NCBI RefSeq assembly: GCF_015477775.1
Contig: NZ_JADLQO010000006.1
Location: 62,001-126,000 of the forward strand
Length of the DNA stretch: 64,000 nt
DNA from: Nocardia abscessus
Lineage (GTDB): Bacteria; Actinomycetota; Actinomycetes; Mycobacteriales; Mycobacteriaceae
Reading direction: 5' to 3'
This document shows positions 36,985 to 45,483 of the stretch, piece by piece. The notes below the pieces were generated by a model. It saw only the letters and a program-made list of their open reading frames with translations. It did not search any database and was not told where the DNA came from. The position numbers and the translations under genes are program-made. The first letter of the stretch is position 1, and each line of letters opens with the position of its first letter.

Positions 36985-37875
36985 TCAGCCGTTCTCCCCG
37001 GGATGTCCGCCCTCGCCCGCCAGGGCGAACAAGCCGTCGGGCGTCTGTTCGATCAGGCCGTCCACCAGCAGCGAGTCCAGGGCACGGTCGCGCTGGCCCG
37101 GGTCGCGGGTCCAGGCCAGATCCAGCCGCATCCGCTCCACCGGCCCGGTGGCGTGGCGCAGGACATCCAGCAGGCGGCCCCGCGCTTGGCGGTCGGTGCC
37201 CTCGTACTTCTGGGTGCGCCGGACCACGTCGCTCACCGGCCGGCCCGCGGTGACCCACGCGCAGCTCGGAAGCGGGCAGCGCGAACAGTCGGGGGTGCGG
37301 GCGGTGCACACGGTCGCGCCGAGTTCCATCAGGGCGGCGGAGAACACCGCGGCGCGGTCGACCTGGAGCGGGAGCAGCGCTTCGGTTTCGGGGAGGTCCC
37401 GCGACGAAGGGTTGCCCGCTTCCGCTCGGCCGTGCACGGCCCTGGCAACCACTCGGCGGACGTTGGTGTCCACCACCGGAACTCGTTGGCCGTACGCGAA
37501 ACAGGCGACGGCGCGCGCGGTGTAGGCCCCGATGCCGGGCAGCCCGAGCAGCACCTCCACGTCGGCCGGGACTTCGTCACCGTGCTCGGCCGCCAGCACC
37601 CTGGCGCACTCGTGCAGCCGCAGCGCACGGCGCGGATAGCCCAGCTTGCCCCAGGCACGCAGCACTTCGGCCTGCGAGGAGGCGGCCATCGCCGAGGGGA
37701 CCGGCCAGCGCGCCACCCACTCCCGCCAGATCGGTTCCACCCGCACGACCGGGGTCTGCTGCAGCATGATCTCGCTCATCAGGATCTGCCACGCGGTGAC
37801 GCCGGGCCGCCGCCAGGGCAGATCGCGCGCGGTCTCCCCGTACCAGTTCAGCAACGTGTCCGCGTCGATGCCCAT
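36985..37875 (-). CDS. mutY: A/G-specific adenine glycosylase
   Basis: Removes adenine mispaired with 8-oxoguanine. The 296-residue protein has LPWRRPG, SEIMLQQTPVVRVEPIW, the helix-hairpin-helix LLGLPGIGAYTARAVACFAY, catalytic Asp in PVVDTNVRRV, and the 4Fe-4S cysteines in CTARTPDCSRCPLPSC. It lacks a long C-terminal Nudix-like domain, as in mycobacteria. ATG 37875 agrees with homologues; in-frame GTGs at 37881 and 37893 are alternatives, the latter 7 bases after GATAGT. Divergent from canB. Confidence 0.95.
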   Translation of the reverse strand: MGIDADTLLNWYGETARDLPWRRPGVTAWQILMSEIMLQQTPVVRVEPIWREWVARWPVPSAMAASSQAEVLRAWGKLGYPRRALRLHECARVLAAEHGDEVPADVEVLLGLPGIGAYTARAVACFAYGQRVPVVDTNVRRVVARAVHGRAEAGNPSSRDLPETEALLPLQVDRAAVFSAALMELGATVCTARTPDCSRCPLPSCAWVTAGRPVSDVVRRTQKYEGTDRQARGRLLDVLRHATGPVERMRLDLAWTRDPGQRDRALDSLLVDGLIEQTPDGLFALAGEGGHPGENG

Positions 37876-37992
37876 CGGCACGCCGTTCCGCACTGCCCTC
37901 ACTATCCTCGTCCTACTGCCGCCAGGCGGTATTTGCCCACCTGTAACCAACCGAACTCGCTGGTAACGCATCCGTTGTGCACAATGGTCGGT

Positions 37993-38616
37993 ATGCCGGA
38001 TTCCAACCCGATCAGTGCCTGGAAGTCCTTGCGTGAAGGCAACGAGCGCTTCGTCAGCGGTGCGCTGCTGCATCCTAGCCAGGGTGCCGCGGACCGGGCG
38101 AAGCTCGTCAGCGGCCAGCATCCGCAAGCGATCTTGTTCGGATGCGGCGACTCGAGGGTCGCCGCCGAATTGATCTTCGACCAGGGCCTCGGCGACATGT
38201 TCGTGGTGCGTACCGCGGGCCATGTGGTCGACAGCTCGGTCCTCGGCTCGATCGAATACGGGGTGCAGGTGCTCAACGTGCCGCTCATCGTAGTGCTCGG
38301 GCACGACAGCTGCGGAGCCGTGAAGGCCACCATCGACGCGCTGGACGGCGGCGAGGTCCCGGGCGGGTTCATTCGCAGTGTGGTCGAGCGGGTCACACCG
38401 TCCATTCTGATCGGACGGCGCGAAGGCCTGTCCACTGTCGACGAGATGGAGGCCAGGCATGTGGTGGAGACCAGCCGCCTGCTCATGCAGCGGTCGATGA
38501 TCATCTCGCAGCGGGTCGCGACCGGTGAGCTCGCCATCGCCTGCGTGACCTACAAACTGGCCGAGGGCAAAGTGCAGCTGCACCGGGTCGTCGGCAATAT
38601 CGGCGAGGTGGCCTGA
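37993..38616 (+). CDS. canB: beta-carbonic anhydrase
   Basis: Interconverts CO2 and bicarbonate. The 207-residue protein has the zinc and catalytic motifs CGDSRV and HDSCGA, plus VVRTAGHVVDSSVLGSIEYG, matching Mtb CanB (Rv3588c). ATG 37993 fits the homologue start MPDSNPISAW; ATG 37984 is in frame just upstream. CACAAT (37980-37985) is a weak -10, 7 bases before it. Confidence 0.95.
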   Translation: MPDSNPISAWKSLREGNERFVSGALLHPSQGAADRAKLVSGQHPQAILFGCGDSRVAAELIFDQGLGDMFVVRTAGHVVDSSVLGSIEYGVQVLNVPLIVVLGHDSCGAVKATIDALDGGEVPGGFIRSVVERVTPSILIGRREGLSTVDEMEARHVVETSRLLMQRSMIISQRVATGELAIACVTYKLAEGKVQLHRVVGNIGEVA

Positions 38617-38642
38617 GCCGGGGCGCGTCCCTGGTTTGCCCA

Positions 38643-38693
38643 GCGTGTCGGCGGAATGTACTCGTCGCCGACGGGTGCGGGCAGCCGACACGC
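38643..38693 (+). terminator. hairpin after canB
   Basis: GCGTGTCGGC (38643-38652) pairs with GCCGACACGC (38684-38693); the 31-base loop holds a further GTCGCCGAC element. It lies 27 bases after the stop; no U-tract. Confidence 0.5.
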
Positions 38694-38739
38694 CGTGCCC
38701 CTGAGACGATGTGCACGAGCGTGCCCTTACCGTTGAGTC

Positions 38740-39387
38740 GTGCTGGAACCGAATGGACCGCTGCCACCGGAGATCTATTGGCGTCGCCGCGCGTTCGCCA
38801 TCGGAGTCCTGGTGGTCGCGCTGGCGCTGGTGATCTGGATCGTGCTCGCGGTCGCGCGCGGCGGCGACTCGCCCGGTGACGCCGAAGCCACCGGGTCCAG
38901 TTCGGTCGTTGCCAAGCCCGTCGACGCGGCGGCCAAGCCCTCGGGCGAGTCCGGCGCGCCGAAGTCCTCCGCGGCGGCCACCAGCGCCGCGGCGGGCCCA
39001 TGCCCGGACCAGTCGCTGGCGATCAAGGTGACCGTGGAGCAGCCCACCTACAAGACCGGCGAGCAGCCGGTGTTCGGGATCGTCATCACCAACATCTCGG
39101 GGGTGGCCTGCACCCGCGACATGGGCTCCGGCCTGCAACAGGTTTCGGTGCATACGCTCGACGGTCAGCGGCGGCTGTGGTCGAGCACCGACTGCTATCC
39201 CGACGGTCAACCCGACGTCCGGACGATGAGTCGCGGTGAGCAGGCGGCCTTCACGGTGACCTGGTCGGGCACCACGTCCCAGCCCAACTGCGCGGGCGAA
39301 CGCGTCCAGGTGCCGCCTGGGCCCTACAGCGTCATCGCGCAACTCGGGTCGGTACGGAGCATGGCCGAGCCGTTCAATCTCGCCTGA
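38740..39387 (+). CDS. conserved membrane-anchored protein (Rv3587c type)
   Basis: A 215-residue protein: one membrane helix near the N-terminus (about 19-40), an Ala/Ser/Lys-rich linker, then an extracytoplasmic beta domain (residues 85-215) with four cysteines (GPCPDQ, VACTRD, TDCYPD, PNCAGE) that could form two disulfides. Position and layout match Mtb Rv3587c; function is unknown to me. GTG 38740 follows TACCGT (38728-38733) by 6 bases: leaderless. It converges with radA. Confidence 0.85.
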   Translation: MLEPNGPLPPEIYWRRRAFAIGVLVVALALVIWIVLAVARGGDSPGDAEATGSSSVVAKPVDAAAKPSGESGAPKSSAAATSAAAGPCPDQSLAIKVTVEQPTYKTGEQPVFGIVITNISGVACTRDMGSGLQQVSVHTLDGQRRLWSSTDCYPDGQPDVRTMSRGEQAAFTVTWSGTTSQPNCAGERVQVPPGPYSVIAQLGSVRSMAEPFNLA

Positions 39388-39418
39388 GAGGTGAAAAGGT
39401 AGGCCGGGAATCCAGCGG

Positions 39419-40816
39419 TCAGCCGACGGCCTCTTCGGGCGCGGCGCGTAGTTTGCGCAGGCCCGCCATACGGATGGCGGAGCGGAGGTCGGTGACCTCG
39501 TGGATCTTCATGGTGCTGCGCACCGGCGCGAGGCCGGGCGGCACCAGGGCGGTGGTGAAGCCGAGGCGTTCGGCTTCGGCCAGTCGGCGGTTGAGGCCGG
39601 TCACCTTGCGGACCTCGCCCGCGAGTCCGACCTCGCCGAGGATCACCCAGCCGGGCGGGATCGGCACGTCGGACTCGGCGCTGGCGATGGCCAGCGCGAT
39701 GGCCAGGTCGGCGGACGGCTCGACCAGGCGCATGCCGCCGACCGTCGCGGCGTAGACGTCGCTCTTGCCGAGGAACACCCGCCCGCGGCTCTGCAGGACG
39801 GCCAGCACCATGGCGACCCGGTTGTAGTCCAGACCGCTCACCGCGCGGCGCGGCTGCGGGATCTCCGTCTTCACGGTCAGGCCCTGCACCTCGCCGACCA
39901 GCGGTCGCTTGCCGTCCATGGCGACGGTCACCGCCGTGCCGGGCACCGAATCGGTCCGGTGATGCAGGAACAGGCCGGACGGGTCGTCCACACAGGCGAT
40001 GCCGTCCTCGTGCAACTCGAAGCAGCCCACCTCGTCGGCGCTGCCGAAGCGGTTCTTGATGCCGCGCACCATGCGCAGCGTCGAATTCTTGTCGCCCTCG
40101 AACTGCAGCACCACGTCGACCAGATGCTCCAGCGTGCGCGGGCCCGCGACATTGCCGTCCTTGGTGACGTGCCCGACCAGCAGCACCGCGATCCCGCTCG
40201 CCTTGGCCAGCGACGTCAGCGCGGCGGTGACCTCGCGCACCTGAGTGACGCCGCCGATCACGCCGTCCACCTCCGGGGCGTGCATGGTCTGCACCGAGTC
40301 GACCACCAGAAGCGTCGGCCGTACCTGCTCGACATGCCCGAGCACGATCGACAGATCCGATTCCGCCGCCAGATAGACCCGGTCGTGCACCGCGCCGGTG
40401 CGATCGGCGCGCAGCCGGACCTGCCCCGCCGACTCCTCCGCGGTGACGTACAGCGACTTCTCCTCGCGCTGGGCGGCCCAGCGATGCGCGACCTCGAGCA
40501 GCAGCGTCGACTTGCCCACCCCCGGCTCGCCGGACAGCAACACCACCGAGCCGGGCACCACTCCGCCGCCGAGCACCCGATCCAGCTCGCTGACGCCGGT
40601 CGGCCGCGCTTTGGTGATCTTGGAGTCGATCTGCGAAATCGGCGCGGCCGCGGTGCTGGGCAACATCGCCTTCCGCCCGGGGGAACCGACCGCACCCGCC
40701 CCGACGACTACCTCGTCGACCGTTCCCCATGCCCCGCACTCAGGGCACTTGCCCACCCATTTGGCGACCTCGTGCGAACAGGCGGAGCACCGGAAGGTCG
40801 GCTTGGTCTTTGCCAC
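39419..40816 (-). CDS. radA: DNA repair protein RadA
   Basis: RecA-like branch-migration ATPase. The 465-residue protein has the N-terminal zinc finger CSACSHEVAKWVGKCPECGAW, Walker A GEPGVGKSTLL, the KNRFG motif (GIKNRFGSADEVG), and a C-terminal Lon-like domain (VYAATVGGMRLVEPSADLAI). GTG 40816 lies 6 bases after TATGGT (40823-40828, minus strand), so the message is probably leaderless. In Mtb disA follows radA; here the downstream gap is 31 bases and disA is missing. Confidence 0.97.
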   Translation of the reverse strand: MAKTKPTFRCSACSHEVAKWVGKCPECGAWGTVDEVVVGAGAVGSPGRKAMLPSTAAAPISQIDSKITKARPTGVSELDRVLGGGVVPGSVVLLSGEPGVGKSTLLLEVAHRWAAQREEKSLYVTAEESAGQVRLRADRTGAVHDRVYLAAESDLSIVLGHVEQVRPTLLVVDSVQTMHAPEVDGVIGGVTQVREVTAALTSLAKASGIAVLLVGHVTKDGNVAGPRTLEHLVDVVLQFEGDKNSTLRMVRGIKNRFGSADEVGCFELHEDGIACVDDPSGLFLHHRTDSVPGTAVTVAMDGKRPLVGEVQGLTVKTEIPQPRRAVSGLDYNRVAMVLAVLQSRGRVFLGKSDVYAATVGGMRLVEPSADLAIALAIASAESDVPIPPGWVILGEVGLAGEVRKVTGLNRRLAEAERLGFTTALVPPGLAPVRSTMKIHEVTDLRSAIRMAGLRKLRAAPEEAVG

Positions 40817-41138
40817 AGGGGCACCATACGCACCAACCCCGACAGGGTTTGTTTTGCCAGCGCCTGCGGCGCTGGGTGTTCGCGGCCCCCTTATGGCTCG
40901 CATCCGAGCGACCGCCGCTTGCGACTTCGTCGCGGAGGCGACGGCCGCTCGGATCGAGCCGGGCCGCGAACGGCGCATGCTCGGTCTCGCTTCGCTCGAA
41001 CCGGTGGTCGGGCCGGTGGGGGCGCGTAAGGCGGTGACCGTGCGGCCGGAGTTGTGCCGTTGCACCGTCGGCTTGCCGGGTGAGGGTCTATCCGGGCCTC
41101 GAGTACGCGGCGTTACGGCGCTGCGAGTCGGCTGGGGT
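40817..41138. other. intergenic region between lpqE and radA
   Basis: About 320 bases with no supported gene. It holds the radA promoter (TATGGT at 40823-40828) and a large palindromic element at 40858-40971. The right third is GC-rich and featureless. Confidence 0.5.
40858..40971. repeat. palindromic element: 94-base near-perfect hairpin
   Basis: GTTCGCGGCCC (40878-40888) pairs with 40961-40971; GGCTCG (40895-40900) with CGAGCC (40955-40960); ATCCGAGC (40902-40909) with GCTCGGAT (40947-40954); the inner part also pairs with few mismatches, down to GCGAC/GTCGC (40921-40925, 40929-40933). A smaller 7-bp hairpin CAGCGCC/GGCGCTG lies beside it at 40858-40874. Size and symmetry suggest a REP- or MITE-like repeat; it might also end lpqE transcription. 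Confidence 0.7.
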
Positions 41139-41906
41139 TCAGTGGCCGCCGCTGCCGTGGCCGCTGCCGTGTTCGGCTTCGGCCGGGCCGGACTTGTCGG
41201 ACTCGTGACGCTCGGTGTGCAGGCCCGCGTCGACCGGGACCTGGACCTGGACGGTGCCGTTCTGCTTGAAGTTGAACGAGATGTTGTAGGTCAGGCCCGG
41301 GGTGATGTCCTTGGTCAGGCCGGTGATCTCGATCTGGATCGGTTTGGTCTCGGGGTCGGCGGCGGGCTGGGCGCCGTGCTCGCCCGCGCCGTGCGAGTCG
41401 GCCGTGGTGGTGGGCGCGGCCGAACGCGGGGCCGTGGTGGGCGCGCCCGCGCTCGTGGTCGGCGCCGCGCTGGTGGTGGTCGGCGCGGCCTCGCGCTTGA
41501 CCGGCTGGCTCGCCGCGACCACGGTCTGCTGCGGGGCGAGTTCGACGACGGACTTGCCGGAGGCCGGGGTGAGCTTGACGGTGCCGAGGTCGGTGGTGAT
41601 GCTGGTCAGCTCGTCGGAGACGGACTCGCTGTTGTTGATGATGGACAACGCGATGAGCGCCTTGCCGCCCTTCGCATTGTTGTACCCGGCGCCCTCGTTC
41701 GGATACACGATGTGCACGTTGCGCAGCGCGATGCGGCCGACGTCGGCGTAATTGCCGTTCACGGCGGCGACCTGGTCCGCGGTCTGCGAGATCTGGCCCG
41801 CGCCGCAGCCGGACAGAACAATCGCCGCTCCGGCGGCGAGTGCGGCAACCGTCACCATGCGACGTCGCGCCCCCTTCGGAGCGGTCACAGCTTTCAGGGC
41901 AGTCAC
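41139..41906 (-). CDS. lpqE: LpqE-like lipoprotein
   Basis: A 255-residue exported lipoprotein: basic start, hydrophobic stretch and lipobox LSGC (Cys about residue 33). The mature part (VGRIALRNVHIVYPNEGAGY, then IALSIINNSESVSDELTSIT) is a beta-sandwich as in Mtb LpqE. A Thr/Ala/Pro linker and a His/Gly-rich end (HGSGHGSGGH) follow. GTG 41906 has GGAGGG 7 bases upstream; ATG 41921 contains that site and is less likely. LpqE function is unknown; the His-rich tail could bind metal. Confidence 0.85.
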   Translation of the reverse strand: MTALKAVTAPKGARRRMVTVAALAAGAAIVLSGCGAGQISQTADQVAAVNGNYADVGRIALRNVHIVYPNEGAGYNNAKGGKALIALSIINNSESVSDELTSITTDLGTVKLTPASGKSVVELAPQQTVVAASQPVKREAAPTTTSAAPTTSAGAPTTAPRSAAPTTTADSHGAGEHGAQPAADPETKPIQIEITGLTKDITPGLTYNISFNFKQNGTVQVQVPVDAGLHTERHESDKSGPAEAEHGSGHGSGGH

Positions 41907-42325
41907 GGGTTGTCCCTCCATGTCGACCGGGCTCTGCTCCGCGCGGGAGCGTAGTAACTAGGCAGCGTAGTAGTTCCCTCGGCAGGCCGGGCGCGGGGGC
42001 CGTGCCAACTGGGCTGCCGGGGCGTCGTGCGCCCGCGCTCCGGAGCGCGGCGGAGGGGGAGGGGGCACCGGTGCGTCCGTGCCGACACACGCGTGTAGGT
42101 AACGGTTCGGTCGAGCTTCGAAGGTTGCCGAGAGCGTGCCGGGCCGCGGGACGGGAACGGCGCCGACCGAGCCTGGAGATAACTCGTTCTGGCACAACGT
42201 AATGCACACCGCCTGGCATCTGTCAAGCCCCAGGGTTGCCTCGTTGTGGCCCTGACCTGCACAGTTGATCGCGCCGTTATCGAGTCGCATGTTAAACTGT
42301 GAACATCGAAAGGGGCACGGGACAC
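41907..42325. promoter_or_regulatory. divergent lpqE/carD intergenic region
   Basis: About 420 bases. TAAACT at 42293-42298 is the likely carD -10, giving a leader of some 20 bases. A GCGCTCCGGAGCGC palindrome lies near 42037-42050. A minus-strand frame across the middle has no domain and is not called. Confidence 0.5.
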
Positions 42326-42814
42326 ATGATTTTTAAGGTCGGAGACACCGTCGTTTACCCCCACCACGGAGCGGCGCTGATCGAAGCAATCGAGACTCGC
42401 ACCATCAAGGGTGAGCAAAAAGAGTATCTGGTCCTGAAGGTCGCCCAAGGCGATCTCACTGTTCGGGTTCCCGCGGAGAACGCCGAATACGTCGGCGTGC
42501 GTGACGTCGTGGGTCAGGAGGGTCTCGATCGGGTCTTCCAGGTGCTTCGCGCGCCGCATACGGAGGAGCCGACCAACTGGTCCCGCCGCTACAAGGCCAA
42601 CCTCGAGAAGCTCGCTTCCGGCGATGTGAACAAGGTGGCCGAGGTCGTCCGCGATCTGTGGCGCCGGGAACAGGACCGCGGCCTGTCCGCGGGCGAGAAG
42701 CGCATGCTCGCCAAGGCTCGGCAGATTCTTGTCGGTGAGCTCGCGCTGGCCGAAGGCACCGATGACGGCAAGGCTGAGACCCTGCTCGATGAGGTCCTCG
42801 CAGCGGCTTCCTGA
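42326..42814 (+). CDS. carD: CarD-family RNA polymerase-binding regulator
   Basis: Essential actinobacterial factor that binds RNA polymerase beta and stabilises open complexes, chiefly at rRNA promoters. The 162-residue protein starts MIFKVGDTVVYPHHGAALIE, the RID domain, followed by the helical DNA-binding part with the conserved Trp (NWSRRYKANLEKLASGD). It is almost identical in pattern to Mtb CarD. AAGGGG lies 11 bases upstream. It heads carD-ispD-ispF-cysS-rlmB. Confidence 0.98.
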   Translation: MIFKVGDTVVYPHHGAALIEAIETRTIKGEQKEYLVLKVAQGDLTVRVPAENAEYVGVRDVVGQEGLDRVFQVLRAPHTEEPTNWSRRYKANLEKLASGDVNKVAEVVRDLWRREQDRGLSAGEKRMLAKARQILVGELALAEGTDDGKAETLLDEVLAAAS

Positions 42815-42816
42815 CC

Positions 42817-43542
42817 GTGAATACACCTGACAACGGTGTCCGTTCCACCGACGGACCCGTCGTTGCTCTGGTGCCTGCCGCCGGCCGTGGCGTGCGTCTG
42901 GGTGAATCGACACCCAAGGCGTTCGTCACGGTCGGCGGCACGCCCATGCTCCGGCTCGCCGTCGAAGGCTTGATCGCCTCGGGCGCGGTCGACCGGATCA
43001 TCGTGATGGTTCCCACCGAACTCGTCGACAGCGCCGTTGCCCTGCTGCCGCCCTCGGATTCGGTTCAGGTGGTCGTCGGCGGCGCCGAACGCATCGACTC
43101 GGTGCGAGCGGGTATCGCCGCCGCGCCCGACGCCGCCTATTTTCTGGTGCACGACGCCGCCCGCGCCCTCACGCCGCCCGAGCTCATCGCCCGGGTCGCG
43201 GCGGAACTGCGCGCGGGCCGTCCCGCCGTGGTTCCCGGCCTTCCGGTGGCCGACACGATCAAGTCCGTCGACACGGCGGGCGTGGTGACCGGGACCCCGG
43301 ACCGTGCGCAGTTGCGCGCCATTCAGACGCCGCAGGGTTTCGCGGCCGAGCTGCTGCGCTCCGCCTACGCGACCGAGGGCGTCCAGGCGACCGATGACGC
43401 GGGTCTGGTCGAGCGGCTCGGCGTCGGAGTCCACACCATTCCCGGCGATCCGCTGGCCTTCAAGATCACCACTCCGCTCGACCTCCGGCTCGCCGACGCG
43501 GTGCTGGACGGCGCGGGCATCGCACGGGCGGTGACGCGGTGA
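42817..43542 (+). CDS. ispD: 2-C-methyl-D-erythritol 4-phosphate cytidylyltransferase
   Basis: Third step of the MEP isoprenoid pathway (MEP plus CTP). The 241-residue protein has ALVPAAGRGVRLGESTPKAF (nucleotide loop), VHDAARALTPPELI, and AIQTPQGF. GTG 42817 comes 2 bases after the carD stop. The stop overlaps ispF in a GTGA junction. Confidence 0.97.
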   Translation: MNTPDNGVRSTDGPVVALVPAAGRGVRLGESTPKAFVTVGGTPMLRLAVEGLIASGAVDRIIVMVPTELVDSAVALLPPSDSVQVVVGGAERIDSVRAGIAAAPDAAYFLVHDAARALTPPELIARVAAELRAGRPAVVPGLPVADTIKSVDTAGVVTGTPDRAQLRAIQTPQGFAAELLRSAYATEGVQATDDAGLVERLGVGVHTIPGDPLAFKITTPLDLRLADAVLDGAGIARAVTR

Positions 43543-44012
43543 CCATGCGCGTCGGCATCGGCAGCGACGTCCATCCGATCGAAGCGGGCCGGCCCTGCTG
43601 GATGGCCGGTCTCCTGTTCGACGGAGACGACGGCTGCGCAGGCCACTCGGACGGCGACGTCGCCGCGCACGCGCTGTGCGACGCGCTGCTGTCGGCGGCG
43701 GGTCTCGGCGATGTCGGCGCGGTGTTCGGCACCGGACGCCCGGAATGGGCGGGTGTCTCCGGCGCGGCCATGCTGAAGGAAGTGCGCAGGCTGCTGGGCG
43801 AGGCGGGCTTCGAAGTGGTCAACGCCGCAGTGCAGGTGATCGGCAATCGCCCCAAGATCGGGCCCCGGCGCGCCGAGGCGCAACAGGTGCTCGGGGAGCT
43901 GCTCGCCGCCCCCGTGTCGGTGTCCGGCACCACCACCGACGGCCTCGGGCTGACCGGTCGCGGCGAGGGTGTCGCCGCCGTGGCGACGGCCCTGCTGCAA
44001 GCCTGTCGTTGA
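43539..44012 (+). CDS. ispF: 2-C-methyl-D-erythritol 2,4-cyclodiphosphate synthase
   Basis: MEP-pathway zinc enzyme forming the cyclic diphosphate. The 157-residue protein has GIGSDVHPIEAG (Asp and His zinc ligands), GHSDGDVAAHALCDALL (third zinc ligand) and the C-terminal TTTDGLGLTGRGEG. GTG 43539 overlaps the ispD stop; ATG 43545 is a near alternative. Directly coupled to ispD, as in many bacteria. Confidence 0.97.
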   Translation: MTMRVGIGSDVHPIEAGRPCWMAGLLFDGDDGCAGHSDGDVAAHALCDALLSAAGLGDVGAVFGTGRPEWAGVSGAAMLKEVRRLLGEAGFEVVNAAVQVIGNRPKIGPRRAEAQQVLGELLAAPVSVSGTTTDGLGLTGRGEGVAAVATALLQACR

Positions 44013-44076
44013 TCCTGCTCCGGCGGACCCGAGCCGGTCCGTGAACGACCTTATACACCAGCTAGGATCGACTGCC

Positions 44077-45483
44077 GTGACGCTGCGCCTCTTTGACACC
44101 GACACGCGGACCGTGCGCGATTTCGCGCCCTTGGTCCCCGGCCGTGCTTCGGTGTACCTCTGTGGCGCCACCGTGCAGGGCGAGCCGCACATCGGCCATG
44201 TGCGCAGCGGAGTCGCGTTCGACGTGCTGCGACGCTGGTTGCTGGCGCACGACTTCGACGTCTGGTTCATCCGCAACGTCACCGATATCGAGGACAAGAT
44301 CCTGACCAAGGCCGCCGAGGCGGGCAGGCCGTGGTGGGAGTGGGCCGCCACGCACGAGCGCGCCTTCGACCGCGCCTACGAGAAGCTCGGTGTGCTGCCG
44401 CCGTCCGCGGAGCCCCGCGCCACCGGGCACATCACCCAGATGGCCGACATGATGCAGCGGCTGATCGACCGCGGACATGCCTACGCCTCGGCGGGCAACG
44501 TCTACTTCGACGTGGTCAGCTACCCCGACTACGGCAAGCTGTCCGGTCACAAACTCGATGACGTGCACCAGGGTGAGAGCGCGGGCGAGGGCAAACGCGA
44601 CCCGCGCGACTTCACCCTGTGGAAGGCGGCCAAGCCGGGCGAGCCGACCTGGCCGTCGCCGTGGGGGCCCGGCCGCCCCGGCTGGCACCTGGAGTGCTCC
44701 GCGATGGCCGAGTTCTACCTCGGCGCGGAATTCGACATCCACTGCGGCGGTATGGATCTGGTGTTCCCGCATCACGAGAACGAGATCGCCCAGTCGAAGG
44801 CGGCCGGTGACGGCTTCGCCAGGTACTGGCTGCACAACGGCTGGGTGACCATGGGCGGGGAGAAGATGTCCAAGTCGCTGGGCAACGTGCTGTCGGTGCC
44901 GAACGTGCTGAAGCAGGTGCGGGCCGTCGAACTGCGGTTCTACCTGGGCAGCGCGCACTACCGCTCGATGCTGGAGTACTCCGAGAAGGCGTTGCACGAC
45001 GCGGCGCAGTCCTACCAGCGCATCGAGGCGTTCGTGAATCGGGTGGTGGACCGGGCCGGTGAGATTCCGGTGGGCAAGTGGACCGACGCGTTCGCCGCCG
45101 CCCTCGACGACGATCTGGCGGTACCGAAGGCGCTGGCGGAGATCCACCGCGCGGTGCACGAGGGCAACAAGGCGCTGGAGGTCGGCGCGATCGACTCCGC
45201 GCGCGATCTGGCGAGCCAGGTGCGCGCCATGCTCGGCATCCTCGGCGTCGATCCGCTCGACCCGCACTGGTATAGCCCGAGTGATTCCTCCGCCGCGCTC
45301 GGCGCTCTGGACGTGCTGGTGCGTGCGGAACTCGACCGCCGCCAGGAGGCACGGGCCACGAAGGACTGGGCGACCGCCGACGGCGTGCGTGACCGCCTGC
45401 AGTCCGCGGGCATCGAGGTCACCGACACCGCCAACGGTCCCGAATGGGCGCTCGGCGAACCGCAATCCGGAAAGGCCAACTGA
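44077..45483 (+). CDS. cysS: cysteinyl-tRNA synthetase
   Basis: Charges tRNA-Cys. The 468-residue class I synthetase has HIGH-like EPHIGHVRSG, KMSKS in GGEKMSKSLGN, and zinc ligands in LCGATV, HLECSAM and HHENE. GTG 44077 follows TAGGAT (44063-44068) by 8 bases, so it may have its own leaderless promoter inside the operon. Its stop overlaps the rlmB start. Confidence 0.97.
   Translation: MTLRLFDTDTRTVRDFAPLVPGRASVYLCGATVQGEPHIGHVRSGVAFDVLRRWLLAHDFDVWFIRNVTDIEDKILTKAAEAGRPWWEWAATHERAFDRAYEKLGVLPPSAEPRATGHITQMADMMQRLIDRGHAYASAGNVYFDVVSYPDYGKLSGHKLDDVHQGESAGEGKRDPRDFTLWKAAKPGEPTWPSPWGPGRPGWHLECSAMAEFYLGAEFDIHCGGMDLVFPHHENEIAQSKAAGDGFARYWLHNGWVTMGGEKMSKSLGNVLSVPNVLKQVRAVELRFYLGSAHYRSMLEYSEKALHDAAQSYQRIEAFVNRVVDRAGEIPVGKWTDAFAAALDDDLAVPKALAEIHRAVHEGNKALEVGAIDSARDLASQVRAMLGILGVDPLDPHWYSPSDSSAALGALDVLVRAELDRRQEARATKDWATADGVRDRLQSAGIEVTDTANGPEWALGEPQSGKAN

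Noticed and set aside
42037..42050. GCGCTCCGGAGCGC palindrome upstream of carD
   Set aside because: A short GC palindrome is expected often at this composition and it is far from both promoters.
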